A program made the translations under genes and the position numbers. A stretch of 64,000 nt of DNA from contig CM025849.1 in NCBI GenBank assembly GCA_003952965.2, positions 26,998,410-27,062,409 on the forward strand, given 5' to 3'. The notes beneath the pieces were generated by a model that was not told the origin of the DNA, ran no database searches, and saw only the letters and a list, made by a program, of their open reading frames with translations. Within the stretch, counting starts at the first letter, position 1. Each line of letters opens with the position of its first letter. Shown in pieces: positions 22,311-34,890 of the stretch. Source of the DNA: Morella rubra. Lineage: Eukaryota; Streptophyta; Magnoliopsida; Fagales; Myricaceae.

Positions 22311-23154
22311 GTATCTCTGTCGCTCTGTCTCTTCCAGTTATTCATAATCTGGTTGTGGTTATTTGTTAAGAAATCAATCTTTTTGTTTGATATTAGAAGA
22401 TGGAAATGATCGACTTTATTTTTTTGGCCATATCTATGTTTTGGGATCTGAATATCTTCTGAACTCTGTCGGGTTTAGATCTGATTTTCCGTACGTCTTC
22501 GTAGATTTGGATTCTGGGTTTCGTTTGGATTGTCGTTGTTTTCACTGCATGCGGCTTAGAATTATACTCACATTGTTGGTGGTGAGACCGGGTTTAATAT
22601 GGGTTCCCTATTGAGTTTTATATCTGATTGTTTAGATGCGGCTAGAGTGCGTTCAAGCTTTTGTCAATTAACCGGCTTGGGATCCAGTATCTAATGGATC
22701 AAAACCCGTTCGGGGAAGGGGGGGTTTAGTTTTAGTACTATTGTTTGAGGAATGGAGTTATCAATTGGAGAATTTTTGTGCCTACACGAAACAGTGTTAT
22801 TGTTTCCTTGCTAAAATTCTGAGCTGAACGTGTATGCAATTTGTCCTTCTGTGGTAGGCGGGCGTGGTTTGTGGTTTGAAATTTTTGGTTGTGGGTTTGG
22901 TTGTCTTTGTTTGATGCCATGCTCTGCCAAATATATGTGCTCAACTGCTTAAGGTAAATATCGTGTTTGGAGGATTGATGTGTCGAATTTGACGACTTTT
23001 TAAGATATATTTGTTGTTCCGTCAAAGTTGCTTGACAATAGCATGTGTTTATAAATGATGCTTCTCTTTACTGATAGTACGGTGGGAGCAATTGTGAATG
23101 TTGACTCGTCTTGTCTGTACATTATTTTATTTCATTCTACAGTTTTATCTTCAG
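22311..23154 (+). other. 5' UTR leader intron of EF-1alpha copy 2
   Basis: The donor CCAAAG/GTATCT at 22311 and acceptor TATCTTCAG at 23154 bracket 844 bp of T-rich, non-coding sequence ending 9 bp before the start codon. A long intron just upstream of the ATG is characteristic of plant EF-1alpha genes and commonly enhances their expression. Confidence 0.8.
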
Positions 23155-23163
23155 GAGGCCATA

Positions 23164-24617
23164 ATGGGTAAGGAGAAGGTTCACATCAACATTGTGGTCA
23201 TTGGCCATGTCGATTCTGGTAAGTCGACCACTACTGGGCACTTGATCTATAAGTTGGGGGGTATTGACAAGCGTGTCATTGAGAGGTTCGAGAAGGAGGC
23301 TGCTGAGATGAACAAGAGATCATTCAAGTATGCCTGGGTGTTGGACAAGCTCAAGGCTGAGCGTGAGCGTGGTATTACCATTGACATTGCCTTGTGGAAG
23401 TTCGAAACCACCAAGTACTATTGCACTGTCATTGATGCCCCCGGGCATCGTGACTTTATCAAGAACATGATTACGGGTACCTCACAGGCCGACTGTGCTA
23501 TCCTGATTATTGACTCCACCACTGGTGGTTTTGAAGCTGGTATTTCCAAGGATGGTCAGACCCGTGAGCATGCCTTGCTTGCCTTTACCCTCGGTGTCAA
23601 GCAGATGATTTGCTGCTGCAACAAGGTGAGCTTTGTGCAACCTATGTAGATGACATTATTGTGCTGTCAATTCTCATTTATCATGCTTTGAGGTTGAATG
23701 TGACTTGTGTTTGCCTTTGCCTACTGCTTGTGTAGATGGATGCTACAACTCCCAAGTACTCCAAGGCAAGGTATGATGAAATTGTAAAGGAAGTGTCATC
23801 CTATTTGAAGAAGGTCGGTTACAACCCCGACAAGATTCCCTTTGTCCCCATTTCTGGTTTTGAGGGTGACAACATGATTGAGAGGTCAACCAACCTCGAC
23901 TGGTACAAGGGCCCCACCCTCCTTGAGGCTCTTGACATGATCTCGGAGCCCAAGAGGCCCTCAGACAAGCCCCTCCGTCTTCCACTCCAGGATGTGTACA
24001 AGATTGGTGGTATTGGAACTGTTCCTGTGGGACGTGTGGAGACTGGTGTTGTTAAGCCTGGTATGGTTGTGACCTTTGGCCCCACAGGATTGACAACTGA
24101 GGTTAAATCCGTGGAGATGCACCATGAAGCTCTCCAGGAGGCCCTTCCCGGTGACAACGTTGGCTTCAACGTTAAGAATGTTGCTGTCAAGGATCTCAAG
24201 CGTGGTTTTGTTGCTTCCAACTCCAAGGATGATCCTGCAAAGGAGGCTGCAAACTTCACTTCCCAGGTCATCATAATGAACCACCCTGGTCAGATTGGTA
24301 ATGGTTATGCTCCAGTGCTCGACTGTCACACTTGCCACATCGCCGTGAAGTTTGCTGAGCTGGTGACTAAGATTGACAGACGATCTGGTAAGGAACTTGA
24401 GAAGGAGCCCAAGTTTTTGAAGAATGGTGATGCAGGGATGGTGAAGATGATTCCCACCAAGCCCATGGTTGTTGAGACTTTCTCAGAGTACCCACCTCTT
24501 GGCCGTTTTGCTGTGAGGGACATGCGTCAGACGGTGGCAGTTGGTGTTATCAAGAGTGTTGAGAAGAAAGATCCTTCTGGTGCTAAAGTTACCAAGTCGG
24601 CAGCAAAGAAGAAGTGA
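23164..24617 (+). CDS. EF1A: Elongation factor 1-alpha, copy 2 (complete)
   Basis: Two coding exons, 23164-23625 and 23736-24617, with a 110-bp GT-AG intron, give 447 residues, the usual plant length. The protein binds GTP and aminoacyl-tRNA and delivers it to the ribosomal A site. GTPase motifs visible: P-loop GHVDSGKS (residues 14-21), DAPGH (G3), and NKMD (G4), which is cut by the intron between Lys and Met. Domain 2 (VGRVETG) and domain 3 follow, with the basic tail SAAKKK. The start is the ATG of MGKEK, directly after the leader intron. No frameshift or stop is present, so this is the functional reference for the copy at the left edge. Confidence 0.98.
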
Positions 24618-25237
24618 AAGGTTATTTTGATGTCTGTCGTAGCTAGACTAGTTTTGTCTGTTATTTGATGTTGCCCATTTTCAATTTGGCTTTGGTCGTT
24701 CTAGCAGTTTTGAGAACAGCTTCATAAGTTTCCATCCTAGTCCTCTCGGCTTTTGCTCCCGAGGATGAAGGGGTTGTTGAGCAGTCAGATATCTTCTGGT
24801 TGCTTGGCAAGCTGTGTTGGAAGCTCTGGGATTCCCATTTTTTTTTTTTAAGTTTTATAGCATCGAGTTGAGTTGTTGATTGTCGATGTACAAGTACAAT
24901 TTTATTTTGATGTCAAACTCTATGGTTTCAGTAGATCACTCGGCATGTTATTTTCTTTTGAATCTTTTCTATGATGTTCAACTATTTATAAACCTGCTTT
25001 ATTCTCTTTCATGTGGTTCTTGCCTGCTTTGGTTGTTGTTTTACCCCCTAAAGGGAGTACTCTGTCTCAGTTTTGTTTCAGCGGCCTATTTTTACATCTT
25101 CCTTTTGTGACCATCAGTAAAAAGGGTTGTCTTCTAGCTAGCAACGTCGCTTCCCTCGCATGCGGTTCCTTTCTTGGCGTTTCACGGTTTCCTTTGTGTT
25201 CGTTTTTTTTAGGGCATGTTCCTTTTGAGAAAATTTA
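24618..25237 (+). other. 3' UTR and downstream flank of EF-1alpha copy 2
   Basis: Matches the flank of copy 1 up to about 25040. The rest is T-rich non-coding sequence. Confidence 0.7.
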
Positions 25238-25450
25238 AAGGATTCTAAGTATGACTTAAATATTTAGGTGATGTTTGAGTTTTATTGGCATGCGTGTAAA
25301 AATTTTAAGTTATATTGATGTTTGTAAAAAAGGTAATATTGAGTTGTAAGGATTTTAAGTATGATTTAAATATTTAAGTGATGTTTAAGTTTTATTGGTA
25401 TGCATGTAAAAATTGTTAAGTTATATTGATGTTTGTAAAAAAAAGTAATT
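25238..25450. repeat. Tandem duplication, period about 110 bp
   Basis: Unit 1 (25238) and unit 2 (25348) both read AAGGATT.TAAGTATGA.TT, then AAATATTTA.GTGATGTTT, ATTGG.ATGC.TGTAAAAA and AAGTTATATTGATGTTTGTA, with a few substitutions. Confidence 0.8.
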
Positions 25451-25915
25451 GGTATGAACTTAAGTTTTCTTTTTGTTTGAAAGTTGTGTTTTCTCCCTGA
25501 AGCTGTGCCTGTGTGTTTTACATTCGTAATCGTTGGTTAGGGAGGTGTTTGTTTCCTCTTTTGATCTTTTCTTCACTGCGCAGTGAACTATGCCGGATCT
25601 GGATTCCGGAACTACGACGTACCTCAGGACGCGCCCAAAGAAGTTACTGGGCTAAGTGTAAAGAGCATACCTCTCCTTAGCAAATTGTTATTGAATAAAC
25701 AAGTCAATTCTCAAGCAAAGCGAGTAAAAGATGAAAGTAAAAGAAATTAATTTTTTTTAAAAAAAAAAAATAAATAACAAAGTCGATCTTATTCACAACT
25801 CATGAACAACGTTTGAACAGAAACTAAAGAGTAAGATAACTAAAAACGAAAAAGAAAAGCTTTAACAAGATAATGTTCAACAGCTTCAGCCTAGCCTTCT
25901 AATCAAAGCCCATAA
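25451..25915. other. Intergenic region between EF-1alpha and the vicilin-like gene
   Basis: Includes a short GC-rich segment (about 25580-25665) and the likely 3' UTR of the minus-strand vicilin-like gene. No gene recognised. Confidence 0.5.
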
Positions 25916-28192
25916 TTATATGTCATTCACAGAGCTCTTGATGACCTTTGGCACTCTCTCAGACTTACTCGTCATCTTCTCCTGCTCCCTCTCCCTTTCT
26001 CTGCGCTTCATCTTCTCGTCAGGAGGTGCCGCCTCTGGCGAAGGCAATATAACAGCCTCGCGTTGAGCATCTAGGACACGACGCAACGTTTCCTCGTCTA
26101 CACCGAACCCAGCCGCGAGCTCAGGTCCTAGCATGGTTCGGAGGACTGAGCTCGCGCCGGCCAAGAACTGTGGCCGGTTCCTGCGTGCCGATGTTGTGAA
26201 TCCAAAGAACTCGAGCGGACCAGTTCTTGATGCAATTTGGCAGAACGGGAAATATCTCGGCACCCAGAACACGTCTCCTTCCGCTATCTCAGCATTCAGT
26301 GCAGTGGTTCCATTTGGAAACACAATCCGTATCGACCCACTACCGCTCAACACTATCCCATACTCTGTTGCTGTTGGATTCACATGCGGCGCCATCATCG
26401 ACCCCTGTGTCATTAGTCATGTATAGTGTATTACGAGCTTTACTACAATATTTTCATGTGCTGAACAGTTTTGCTTTCGTGAGTGTCCAATTCATGCGTA
26501 TAAATGTGTCTGGGTGCTCAATTTATTCGTATCAATGTGACATAATTCCTCAGCTACATCAGATTGTCAAGTTTAAGCCCAACGTAATAAAAATTTGTAA
26601 AACATGTGGTGTTTTGAGTAGAAGATCAGGAGGAAGGATCGATTACCGCAGTGAGATTGACGAGATATACGCCGATGCCGGAGTGTTTGAGAGGGCGATA
26701 ATCGGATTCATCAAGAGCAACGCTCCACCCATATTTGTTTCTGAAGTCCGGGCGTCTGGTGTAGAGGTTGTAAGAGTCCGGGGCTTTGCGGGTTCCCCTA
26801 TCTCCCCGTTTATTGACTTCCTTTCCCAACATAGAATTGAAGAACCTGATCCATGACCAAGTTTGCTCCTCTTCTTCTTGTTCAGGTTCTTCTTGGGAGT
26901 TCACCAGTGTCTTGAGGTGTTGCAGTCGGTCATCCTCTTTCATTTCGAAGAATTTTGTCCATACACTTGTGAACGAGAGTCCGGCACGTATACGATGGGA
27001 CCCTCTGTTTGCCCGGTCAAGATCTCGCTTACTTCTGAGTAAGAGACCTGCCATGGACGTTGTGTGTTAGTTGCAGGCTTTAGTATAGTTCTAGGGATTG
27101 TATTTCATGCGGCCTTACAATCTGCTGGCTGGTAAAGTTGTTCGCTTACATTAAAAGCATTTGAAAGGACTTGTCGACCAAATCCAGCGAGCACAGAGTT
27201 TGGATAGGTTCCTCCACCAATGAAGAAAGACTGCAGAAATAGCAAGTGAACCATGTAAGAGTCTATATATACACGAAAATGCCCAAGCCCTCTGGCAGTC
27301 AAAATTTTAGCGTCAGCAAAACTACCTGGAAAGGACCAATGCCCAAGCCCTCTGAAGGGTCGATGCTTGCAATAACGTGAAGCCTCTGTCCCAGAGCTGT
27401 GTTCACCAAGTAGAAAGTTGACCCAGCTGGAATCCGGTACAAGTCCCCAGTTTTCATTGGCCTCTCAGCCAGTTCATCTCTGTATATATATCCAATCTTC
27501 GCTTCCCCTGCCACCAATTTGTTATTTGAACACACAAATCCATGATAATCCATCCGGGTATTTTTGCAGTGTATCTTTGCTCTTAATTGAAACTAAAACC
27601 TCACAAAGGTAAACAAAGTCTAAAAGCTACCCGATACATAAAATTCTGCACATGCTATGTTCCCCTGCTTGCGACAGTATTGAATCCAGCAAAAATATAT
27701 GAGAAAAGAAAAGGGAAGAAAGGCATGCAATTATTTGTCTGATAATCTGTCATACACGGTTCGATTGTGTTACATGGTTCTGACTAGGAGAAAGATATTA
27801 ATACCTCTTCGGATGAAGATGATCAAACTGGAGTCAAGATACTGAGGGATGAAGAGGGTTTTGGGCTCCATGGTGATGAATCCGATATGCATGGGCCCGT
27901 CTGCAATCATCCCCCGAAAGCTCTTCACCACCCTCATCTCCCCCGCATCGGTGCTCATGACAGGCTTTGATTCTTGTAACAAGAACCAGTCATCTGTCTC
28001 CTCCTCGCTCCATTCTCTTTCTCTCCCCTCTTCCCTCCTCCTCCTCATCCTTTCTCTCTCTTCCCTCTCCCTCCTCCACTCTTTCTTCCCTTCCCTCTCC
28101 CTCCAGTCTATATCTTCAGCAAAACTTACAGCCATTGACATTGCATAGCTCAGCACAAGGACTAACACCAGCAGGGCAGCTCTGTATCCCAT
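25916..28192 (-). CDS. Vicilin-like bicupin seed storage protein (At2g18540/At4g36700 type)
   Basis: Five exons on the minus strand: 28192-27805, 27507-27326, 27230-27150, 27047-26647 and 26404-25916, with GT-AG borders, coding about 513 residues. A signal peptide (MGYRAALLVLVLVL) is followed by an Arg/Glu-rich stretch, then an N-terminal cupin (IADGPMHIGFITMEPKTLF ... GDLYRIPAGSTFY). The C-terminal cupin spans the last two exons, with PHVNPTATEYG and GDVFWVPRYFP. The basic, charged tail (KMKRRERERE) is typical of this subgroup. It should be a secreted or vacuolar 7S-globulin relative of seeds. Exon 4 begins VSYSEVSEILTG, but near 26969 one G is missing (CTTG where CTTGG is expected), throwing the frame before VWTKFFEMKE. 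Restoring it makes all phases agree, so an assembly error is as likely as a true mutation. Confidence 0.88.
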
Positions 28193-28281
28193 TTTTCTCT
28201 CCCTCGAGACTTTTTCTCTATGAGTTTCCTCTTCTGGCCTCGTGGGCTTTAAGAAGAAGGAAGGCTGTAGGATTAAGGAAG

Positions 28282-28299
28282 ACGCGTGTCGTGCATGCA
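28282..28299 (-). promoter_or_regulatory. Seed-type motif pair: CE3-like and RY elements
   Basis: ACGCGTGTC (28282-28290) matches the core of the ABA coupling element CE3, and TGCATGCA (28292-28299) contains the RY motif CATGCA recognised by B3 factors such as ABI3/FUS3. They lie 90-107 bp upstream of the vicilin-like start codon, consistent with seed expression, but may fall in the 5' UTR. Confidence 0.45.
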
Positions 28300-28399
28300 G
28301 AGTTCGAGGGTTCGCTGGCGGGTTTTCGTTTAGACACAGTTGAGATCCGGCAAGAAGTACTATACTATCACTGCGAGACAAGCTTCGCTTGAACATACA

Positions 28400-28684
28400 G
28401 ACGAAACATCATTTTCTAATGTCTTCTTTCCACTAAATTCTTCCCTTGAATTAAAAGAACAAATTTTCTCTATTTGCAAACTAATTTTAGTTAAAATTTA
28501 TTTTCATTTTTAAAATTTTAGTTTATAAATATAATTAACTAAAATTTTAATTCTCATCTAATCATACAATAAATATAAAAAATTCACTTAAATTATTTCT
28601 CTTTTTACTTTTTTTTCACGGAATTATTCAGTTCAATTTTTACAAAATTCCCAACATTTTATTCTGCAAACATGAACTACCCAT
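28400..28684. other. AT-rich upstream flank of the vicilin-like gene
   Basis: Homopolymer-rich sequence without frames or repeats that I could name. Confidence 0.4.
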
Positions 28685-29400
28685 GAAAATCAAATGCTGC
28701 TTTTGTTACTAGAATAAGCAGTATGACCTTAAAAGTAAAAGTGCACTTTCACACCCATCATCAACGTAGTTTTTATAGTATTTTAATATTAAATTTAAAT
28801 AGATTGATGTATACACTTCTCACCTTTATTCGTTACTTTAGATAAAAATTAATATTTTTAATTAATGAAATGATGATTTTACTTTCACAATTTTTGATAC
28901 TATATTTTGTGTAGGAGTCAAATTAAATGTTATTTCACCAACAAAAAAAATTTCAATTTTCATCTAAGTTAACGGTAGAGAGTGTAAAGCGTACAAAACT
29001 GATCATTGTAAAGCGAAATGTAATGAAATAGATAATTCAAAATACAAAGTGTCAGAATCTTAAATAGTTAGGAATGAAAAATAGTATTTTCCATTTGATA
29101 TTGTTATAATATGATATTCAAAAAAAAAAAACAAAAACAAGAACAAAACAAGAAGAAGAAGCAAGAGAGACAAATGATATATGTTGAAGAACTTTCAATT
29201 ACGTAATAACTCCTCTAATATTGGTGAAAACAAACAAATCTACATAGTAATTAAATAAAATAAATTCATTGAGTGCCTTTAGTCTGAGACTTTGTGAGAT
29301 TCTATGATCCTTAAGTGGGCGGGCATTGTTTCTTAGCTAACCCTAAGGTGAGCCCCGATTATAAAGCCAATCCAGAATTTACCCTAAACTTAACTGAAGG
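28685..29400. repeat. 716-bp dispersed repeat, copy 1
   Basis: Aligns nearly end to end, in the same orientation, with 63062-63778 (starts AATCAAATGCTGCTTTTGTT, ends AACTTAACTGAAGG), with some percent of substitutions and small indels. Non-coding and AT-rich. The second copy is interrupted after GAAGG by a hAT-like end, so the shared unit may be longer. Confidence 0.85.
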
Positions 29401-30852
29401 TGGTGTTGGTTTATATATTATATATATATATATATAACACAGAGAACTCTGGGTCTGTTTCAGGCGGGGGCTGTCCCTGTCCCCTGTCATAAGCAAGCCA
29501 TGCATGCAATTAGCACGTTCACTTGAAACAGTGAAGCTAAGCAAAAATAAGAAGAGCAGTTAATTTGCTTCTTTTTTGTTGTTGAATGAATTCAATTAAT
29601 TAAAGCAGTCTGGAGTCTGGAGGATTCCAAGAAGGAATAGATATATCATATAGGAAGCTGAATTGATATGATTCACTTCTGCATATATATAGCAGATGAT
29701 GCTAATGGACAACCAAGGTTTATGGATAGGAGGCAATGACTTCGTAAAAGGACAAAGCTGGAAATTTTGGCCATTCTACGCCGACAAACACAAATACATT
29801 GCGTCTTTTACTTCTTCTACTTTGCTTGTCCCCTAAGGAACTAATATGCATCATCAGATCAGATGGCCGAAAATGCAACTTGAAAACGAAAAGCATGATT
29901 ACGAAATTGTCCAACATTGTTAAAACAACTACTTCTTATATATAAAGGAGTCTCATCAACACAAATTCTATTTAAATATATATATTTTTTTAAATGTATA
30001 GGCTACGGACTACTTAAGATTATGGAGTACGAAATATAATTAAAAAGTTTGCATTTGGAACCGTTCCACTCTTTTTAAGTTCTTGAAAGTTCAGGATATT
30101 CAAAACTCGATCAATCATATAAAGAGTTTCTCTCATTGCTAGTCGAAAGTAACCCATTAAACTTTCATCTCTTTTCGAAATTTAGTAGGCAAAAAAAAAA
30201 AAGAATTTTAAAGCTAATTGAATATGTGCGCTAGCCCAATCAACTTGAGAATTTGGACGCCAACAAGGTTGGAGTGCAATTAGTATTACTATTAATTTAC
30301 TAGTTCTAAAGTCAAGAATTCGAACCACGACATAAGTTAAAATTATTTATAAAAGTAAAGTTTAATTTTAAAATTTTAGATCTTGTGAGTAAAATTAAGA
30401 TTGATCGGTAGTGTTATTGATATTGTGATGATAAACTCCTTTAACAAACAGTAATTATGGCTCAAATCCTACCATTTTTATCCCCTCGTTTTTTGTCTGA
30501 CAAAAAAAACTTTGAAATTTTGGGGCACAAAAAAGCAGAGATGGGCGAGAAAGAATGTGCTTGGGCCCACGAGTGCCGCAGAAAGATTAGGGAATGATAT
30601 AAATCAGGGTGATTTGTCAGTGTTTTATTTTTTGTGTAAAGTGCTATATTGGTGTTTGTGTTTGAATTCGTTTGGTGGTTGAATCTTATAACATCAGTCG
30701 TATAAGTGAGACACACGCAAAGCCACCCCATTCCGACGGGTGCTACCGGTCTGAACTCAAAAACGTAATTTACAAAACAATCCACCAATGCCCCTCAGGC
30801 CTGCCGATCCCAACGGTCTTATCTCCACGAAACTCCCACCGGATCGCTCAGA
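29401..30852. other. Intergenic DNA upstream of EXO5-A
   Basis: Contains a TA microsatellite near 29414-29437 and otherwise AT-rich, frame-poor sequence. The last 70 bp (CAGGCCTGCCGATCCCAACG onward) resemble the 5' UTR of EXO5-B and are probably the EXO5-A leader. Confidence 0.55.
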
Positions 30853-33800
30853 ATGAGCGGGTTGCTGTCCGAGTCAACCCTTAACAACAGTGCACCCGAG
30901 ATCCCAATCGAATTCGTGAGCGAAGACGAAATGGCTCTCATCGATTTCGCATTAGCAGCTGCTTGCTCTTCAATCCCTCCAATTCGTTCGCCTTTCACTT
31001 TTCAGCGGCACGCGAGGTCCATTCAGTCCATTAGTGTTCTAGCCAAGCGGAGCTTGTCGGGTCTTACCGTACCTGACTTGAGGATTCGGGTGATTTGGCT
31101 AGTACTTGCCTTACACTTATGTTCAAGTTTATGTTAGTTAAATATTGATTTTTGAGTGGCGAAGCTACCGTTTGTCTTCTTGTTTGAGATTTGCATAACC
31201 GAATGCTCTCTAGTAATCGCGGTACGCCGTCGAATAACTTCGTCTAAGGTTGTGCCACCTGCAAACTATGGTGCTTGAGGCGGCGGCACTAAGCTGTAGC
31301 TGTACCTCGTAGCTGGGATGTTATACCGTATAGATGACTTGGAAGAGACCTGCTTTATTTTGTAGATAATAGATATGCTTTTAGATTGTTGCGGTTTTAA
31401 TATTTCTTTCACGGTTCTTGGTGTCGATTGTAATTTAAAAGAGCCAAGTTGACTCCGTCATAACGTGTTCTGAGCATTTCCTTTGTTATGCGGATCATTG
31501 TAGTTTTGGTTGTAGTGGTGCTACTGAAATTTTGATTGTGTGAAGTCCAGAATATCGAGGTTTAGTAACTTTAGTTTCGCATTATCTTGAGACCCAACTG
31601 GAATGAAACACACACTCATCCAGGTGGCTCGTAAATGAGGGTATAATTCTGAGACAGAACTAGGAGACTGATGTGATCATAGGAAATCAGTTCAACACAG
31701 ACTATTTGTTAAGCAAATGCCAAATTATTTCAATACTAGAAACAAGCACCTACCTATCTCGGTGTCTCGTTTGTAGGTGAGCGACTAATTTAATTGATTT
31801 CCAAATTTGACTTCTAAAGTCCTTTTTTTATGGCCTGACTCAATCAGCAGAGCTACTCTAATGTTGGTAGCACTTAACGTGTTTCGCCTTGCTTGGGATT
31901 ATGATTCTTGTTTCATGTTAACAATAGGAATGGTGCGAAAAACAAATGGAGTTTGTTCTCCTCCGTGCCAAGCGCAAAACTACCACAGCTATGAAAGTAG
32001 GTAGTGCTCGCCATACAAAACTTGAAGAAGAGGTACACTATTAAACTCCTGTATGCAACAAATCTTGCATTGTGCATACATGCCTCTTGTTGACATGAGC
32101 TTATAACTTCCCAAGATTAAAATTGTTTGCTTTCTGATCAATGTTGATGCACTTTCATCATTCTCTAAAACTTAGATAAGCTTTTCCTCTCTCTTCAGTT
32201 TATGGGTAGACATATTTGGCTTATATTCGATTCCATGAAACTAATAAGTTGTTGAATTAAGTGGCTAAGTGTTGTAAATACTAACTAAAGTAGCAAAAAT
32301 GCATGCACATTGCGACTTACTCTTTTTTTTTTTCAAGCAGGCGAATTTTAACTGCAAACTGAAGCTTTTATCTTTCACCTTCTATGTCTTTCTTATGTTC
32401 ACTAGCTACAATTATCCATCCTAATTGCATTTTCTGCAGGTTGTGAAAAAAGTGAAAGTCCGAGTCAAATCTAGAGAAGACACATGGGCTCTGAAGCTTT
32501 TGAATTTTATGATTGGTGCGAATCAATTACTGTTTGAAGGGTTAACTCGTGAGTTGCCAGTGTATGTTCACTCATCTTTCACTATCACCTTAGTCAATTG
32601 CTGGCTTGTCATGGTTGTAGCTAACTCTTTACAGCCACATGACAATGATTTCAGTGCATTTTTCGTTGCCTGACTTTGAATCACATGGAATTATAGTTGA
32701 GTGAAAGATAACTTTGTTCTTGATAGAGGATATCTTTTGGAAAAGTGAGTTGGATTGTGAAAGATAACTTTGTAAATTGAGATATATACCGGTTGGCGGT
32801 TGTCATCCTGATTTATGCATTGTGAAGTAGATGTGTTATTATATAGCTAAAATTAAATAGTTCAAAGGTCTATGTGAATACTGAGCAGATGTTTGGATAA
32901 CACTTTTATGTTGGTTGGACATGAGTCCCAGCTTGAAAAGATTGTGCTGATTGATGAAGTACAATAATGATTATTTGTTAGTTAATGTTTTCCCATAGTT
33001 GTTTGAATTCTATCATATGCTTTTGATATGCTGAAATTAGTGTGGACAGTAAACATCAAAAGAAGCATATAAAAAGGCTCTCTATTTTGCTGGAGATCAT
33101 AGTGACTGCATTTGGACATATGGAACACAGATTTTATATCAATCATTCTGCCTGAGGGGAAATTTTCCCTTTACATTTTGGCATCACTAAATTTCTCATT
33201 CTCGTCTCATTCACACCACACACACCACACACACACACGACACGATGCAGACAGACATTGTGGATGAAATTTTGACCTTGATATTAAAATTCTATTTTCC
33301 CCCGTTCTGATGGACTACAGCTTCTTATGAAATCAGAATAGGCTTTGCAGAAGGTGTTTGGATGGTGGGAGTGATTGATGAGATTCGTATGCCGGCAACA
33401 GAAATTGAAAGAAACCCAATATTAGTTGACACAAAGACTCGTGTACGTGACACTCTTCCGGCTGAACCACAAAGAAGGAATGGAAGGTATGCATAGTGGA
33501 AGAATTGTTAAGTTCTGGATCGGAACAGAATCATCGCAGTCATATGTATTTTGGCAGGCTTCAACTAATGTGCTACAAGCATATGTGGGACAATTTGGTT
33601 GCTGACAATTTTCCATTCAACCATTTTTTTGATTTTTTCACCTTGAATCCCCATTCTATTTTATCCGAAGAAATCAGGGAAAAAGCTGCCGACTCAGGGT
33701 TCCTGGCAGAGGTAAGGGCTCTCTCTCTCGTAAACCATTAAGTGTATAGTTTGATGGATCATGCTACTCTTTTATGTTCCCATCAGTATTACACTCATTT

Positions 33801-34890
33801 CTGAAGCTTTCAAAATGAAAAGAAACTTGGTGAAACACTTCTAACAAAAGTGGAAGGAGCTTCTTTTTTATATGTGATTTGATTCATTACCAATGATTTG
33901 TCTTAGAATATGTCTATGCACTATGTCATGTGAATCTTCACATCATTGTAAAATTGGGAATCGCATAGTGTCAAAGTATCAGATGAGTTTGGAACTCCAT
34001 TCATGCTACTATATTTTGTTCTTTTATGTTGGCTGTGCAGACCCTTGACGACTTGGTGAGATTATACAGAAATACATGGAGTATGCTGCCCCCTGCTAAT
34101 GACCAGCTACTATTGAGGTGAATGAAAAGTTTATGGCTTTTTGCCCCTTGGGTAAAATTGTTTTGAATATTTCATAGCTTACATTCTAGAGATTTTCATT
34201 ACCAATACATGTATCAAATAGTAATTGGACTTGGAACACGATTATGAGACGTTGGATGGCAAACAACACAAGGCAGTGAATTTAGTATGCATCTCTGTTG
34301 GACCATGAGCCACTGGTTTTAGCGTCTCCTGAGTTGAAGGTTTCAGGTTCCAGTAAAATTTGTCCGACTGACCAGTCTACATGAAATATTTTTTGAAGAA
34401 GAGAATGCTAAATTTTTTATTGGCCACCCTGCTGTGGCTGATGTGGCCTGGGGGGATGGCACTTCTCATCCCTCAAGGGTAGGCATTTTCTTCATAAGCT
34501 AAAGAGTAGCCATTATTATTCAGAAAAAAAAGAGTAGCCATTATAAATAAATTAGCTATTATACTGTGAAATAGGTTGAAAACCAGTATCCAAATTTTCC
34601 TTCGTGTTGGATACTTCACGCATGTGGACAGGTATTTACTTAGTTGTTTTTGTGCAGATATGAGTTACAGAAAGATAATTCATTACTTGGAGAAGATAAG
34701 TTTGCATTTGACTCTTATTTGCTCAAGAATCAAATTCAGGGTTGCCTTGAGTTCTGGCAAGGGGAACGAGAAGCCTGTTTACACGCCTGAGGAAGAGCGT
34801 TGGAAATGCCGGTTCTGTCAGTTTGCTTCTATCTGTCCTGTAAACAATGACCCTGATAAAACTCCAAGCCCTACACACCAACTCCAATAG
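30853..34890 (+). CDS. EXO5: Exonuclease V (DEM1/EXO5 family), copy A; short N-terminus, one frameshift
   Basis: Seven exons: 30853 to about 31089, 31928-32032, 32440-32561, 33337-33486, 33558-33711, 34041-34117 and 34658-34890. Exons 2-6 have exactly the same lengths as in copy B (105, 122, 150, 154 and 77 bp). The family is a 4Fe-4S single-strand DNA exonuclease of PD-(D/E)XK type. Seen here: first cluster Cys (EWCEKQ), catalytic stretch [10 protein letters not shown] then [14 protein letters not shown], and the C-terminal [10 protein letters not shown]. An extra C at 34774-34775 shifts the frame before those last cysteines. Exon 1 has one copy of the [18 protein letters not shown] module and lacks the roughly 35-residue RKKR...LHRF linker found in copy B; the donor may be at 31090 or 31102. 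It could be a declining paralogue or carry a sequencing error. Confidence 0.87.
33214..33245. repeat. AC microsatellite in EXO5-A intron 3
   Basis: CACCACACACACCACACA-type dinucleotide run just upstream of exon 4. Confidence 0.8.

Noticed and set aside
26133..26856. Plus-strand frames over the vicilin-like gene
   Set aside because: They overlap rebuilt exons 4 and 5 on the minus strand, which match the cupin family.
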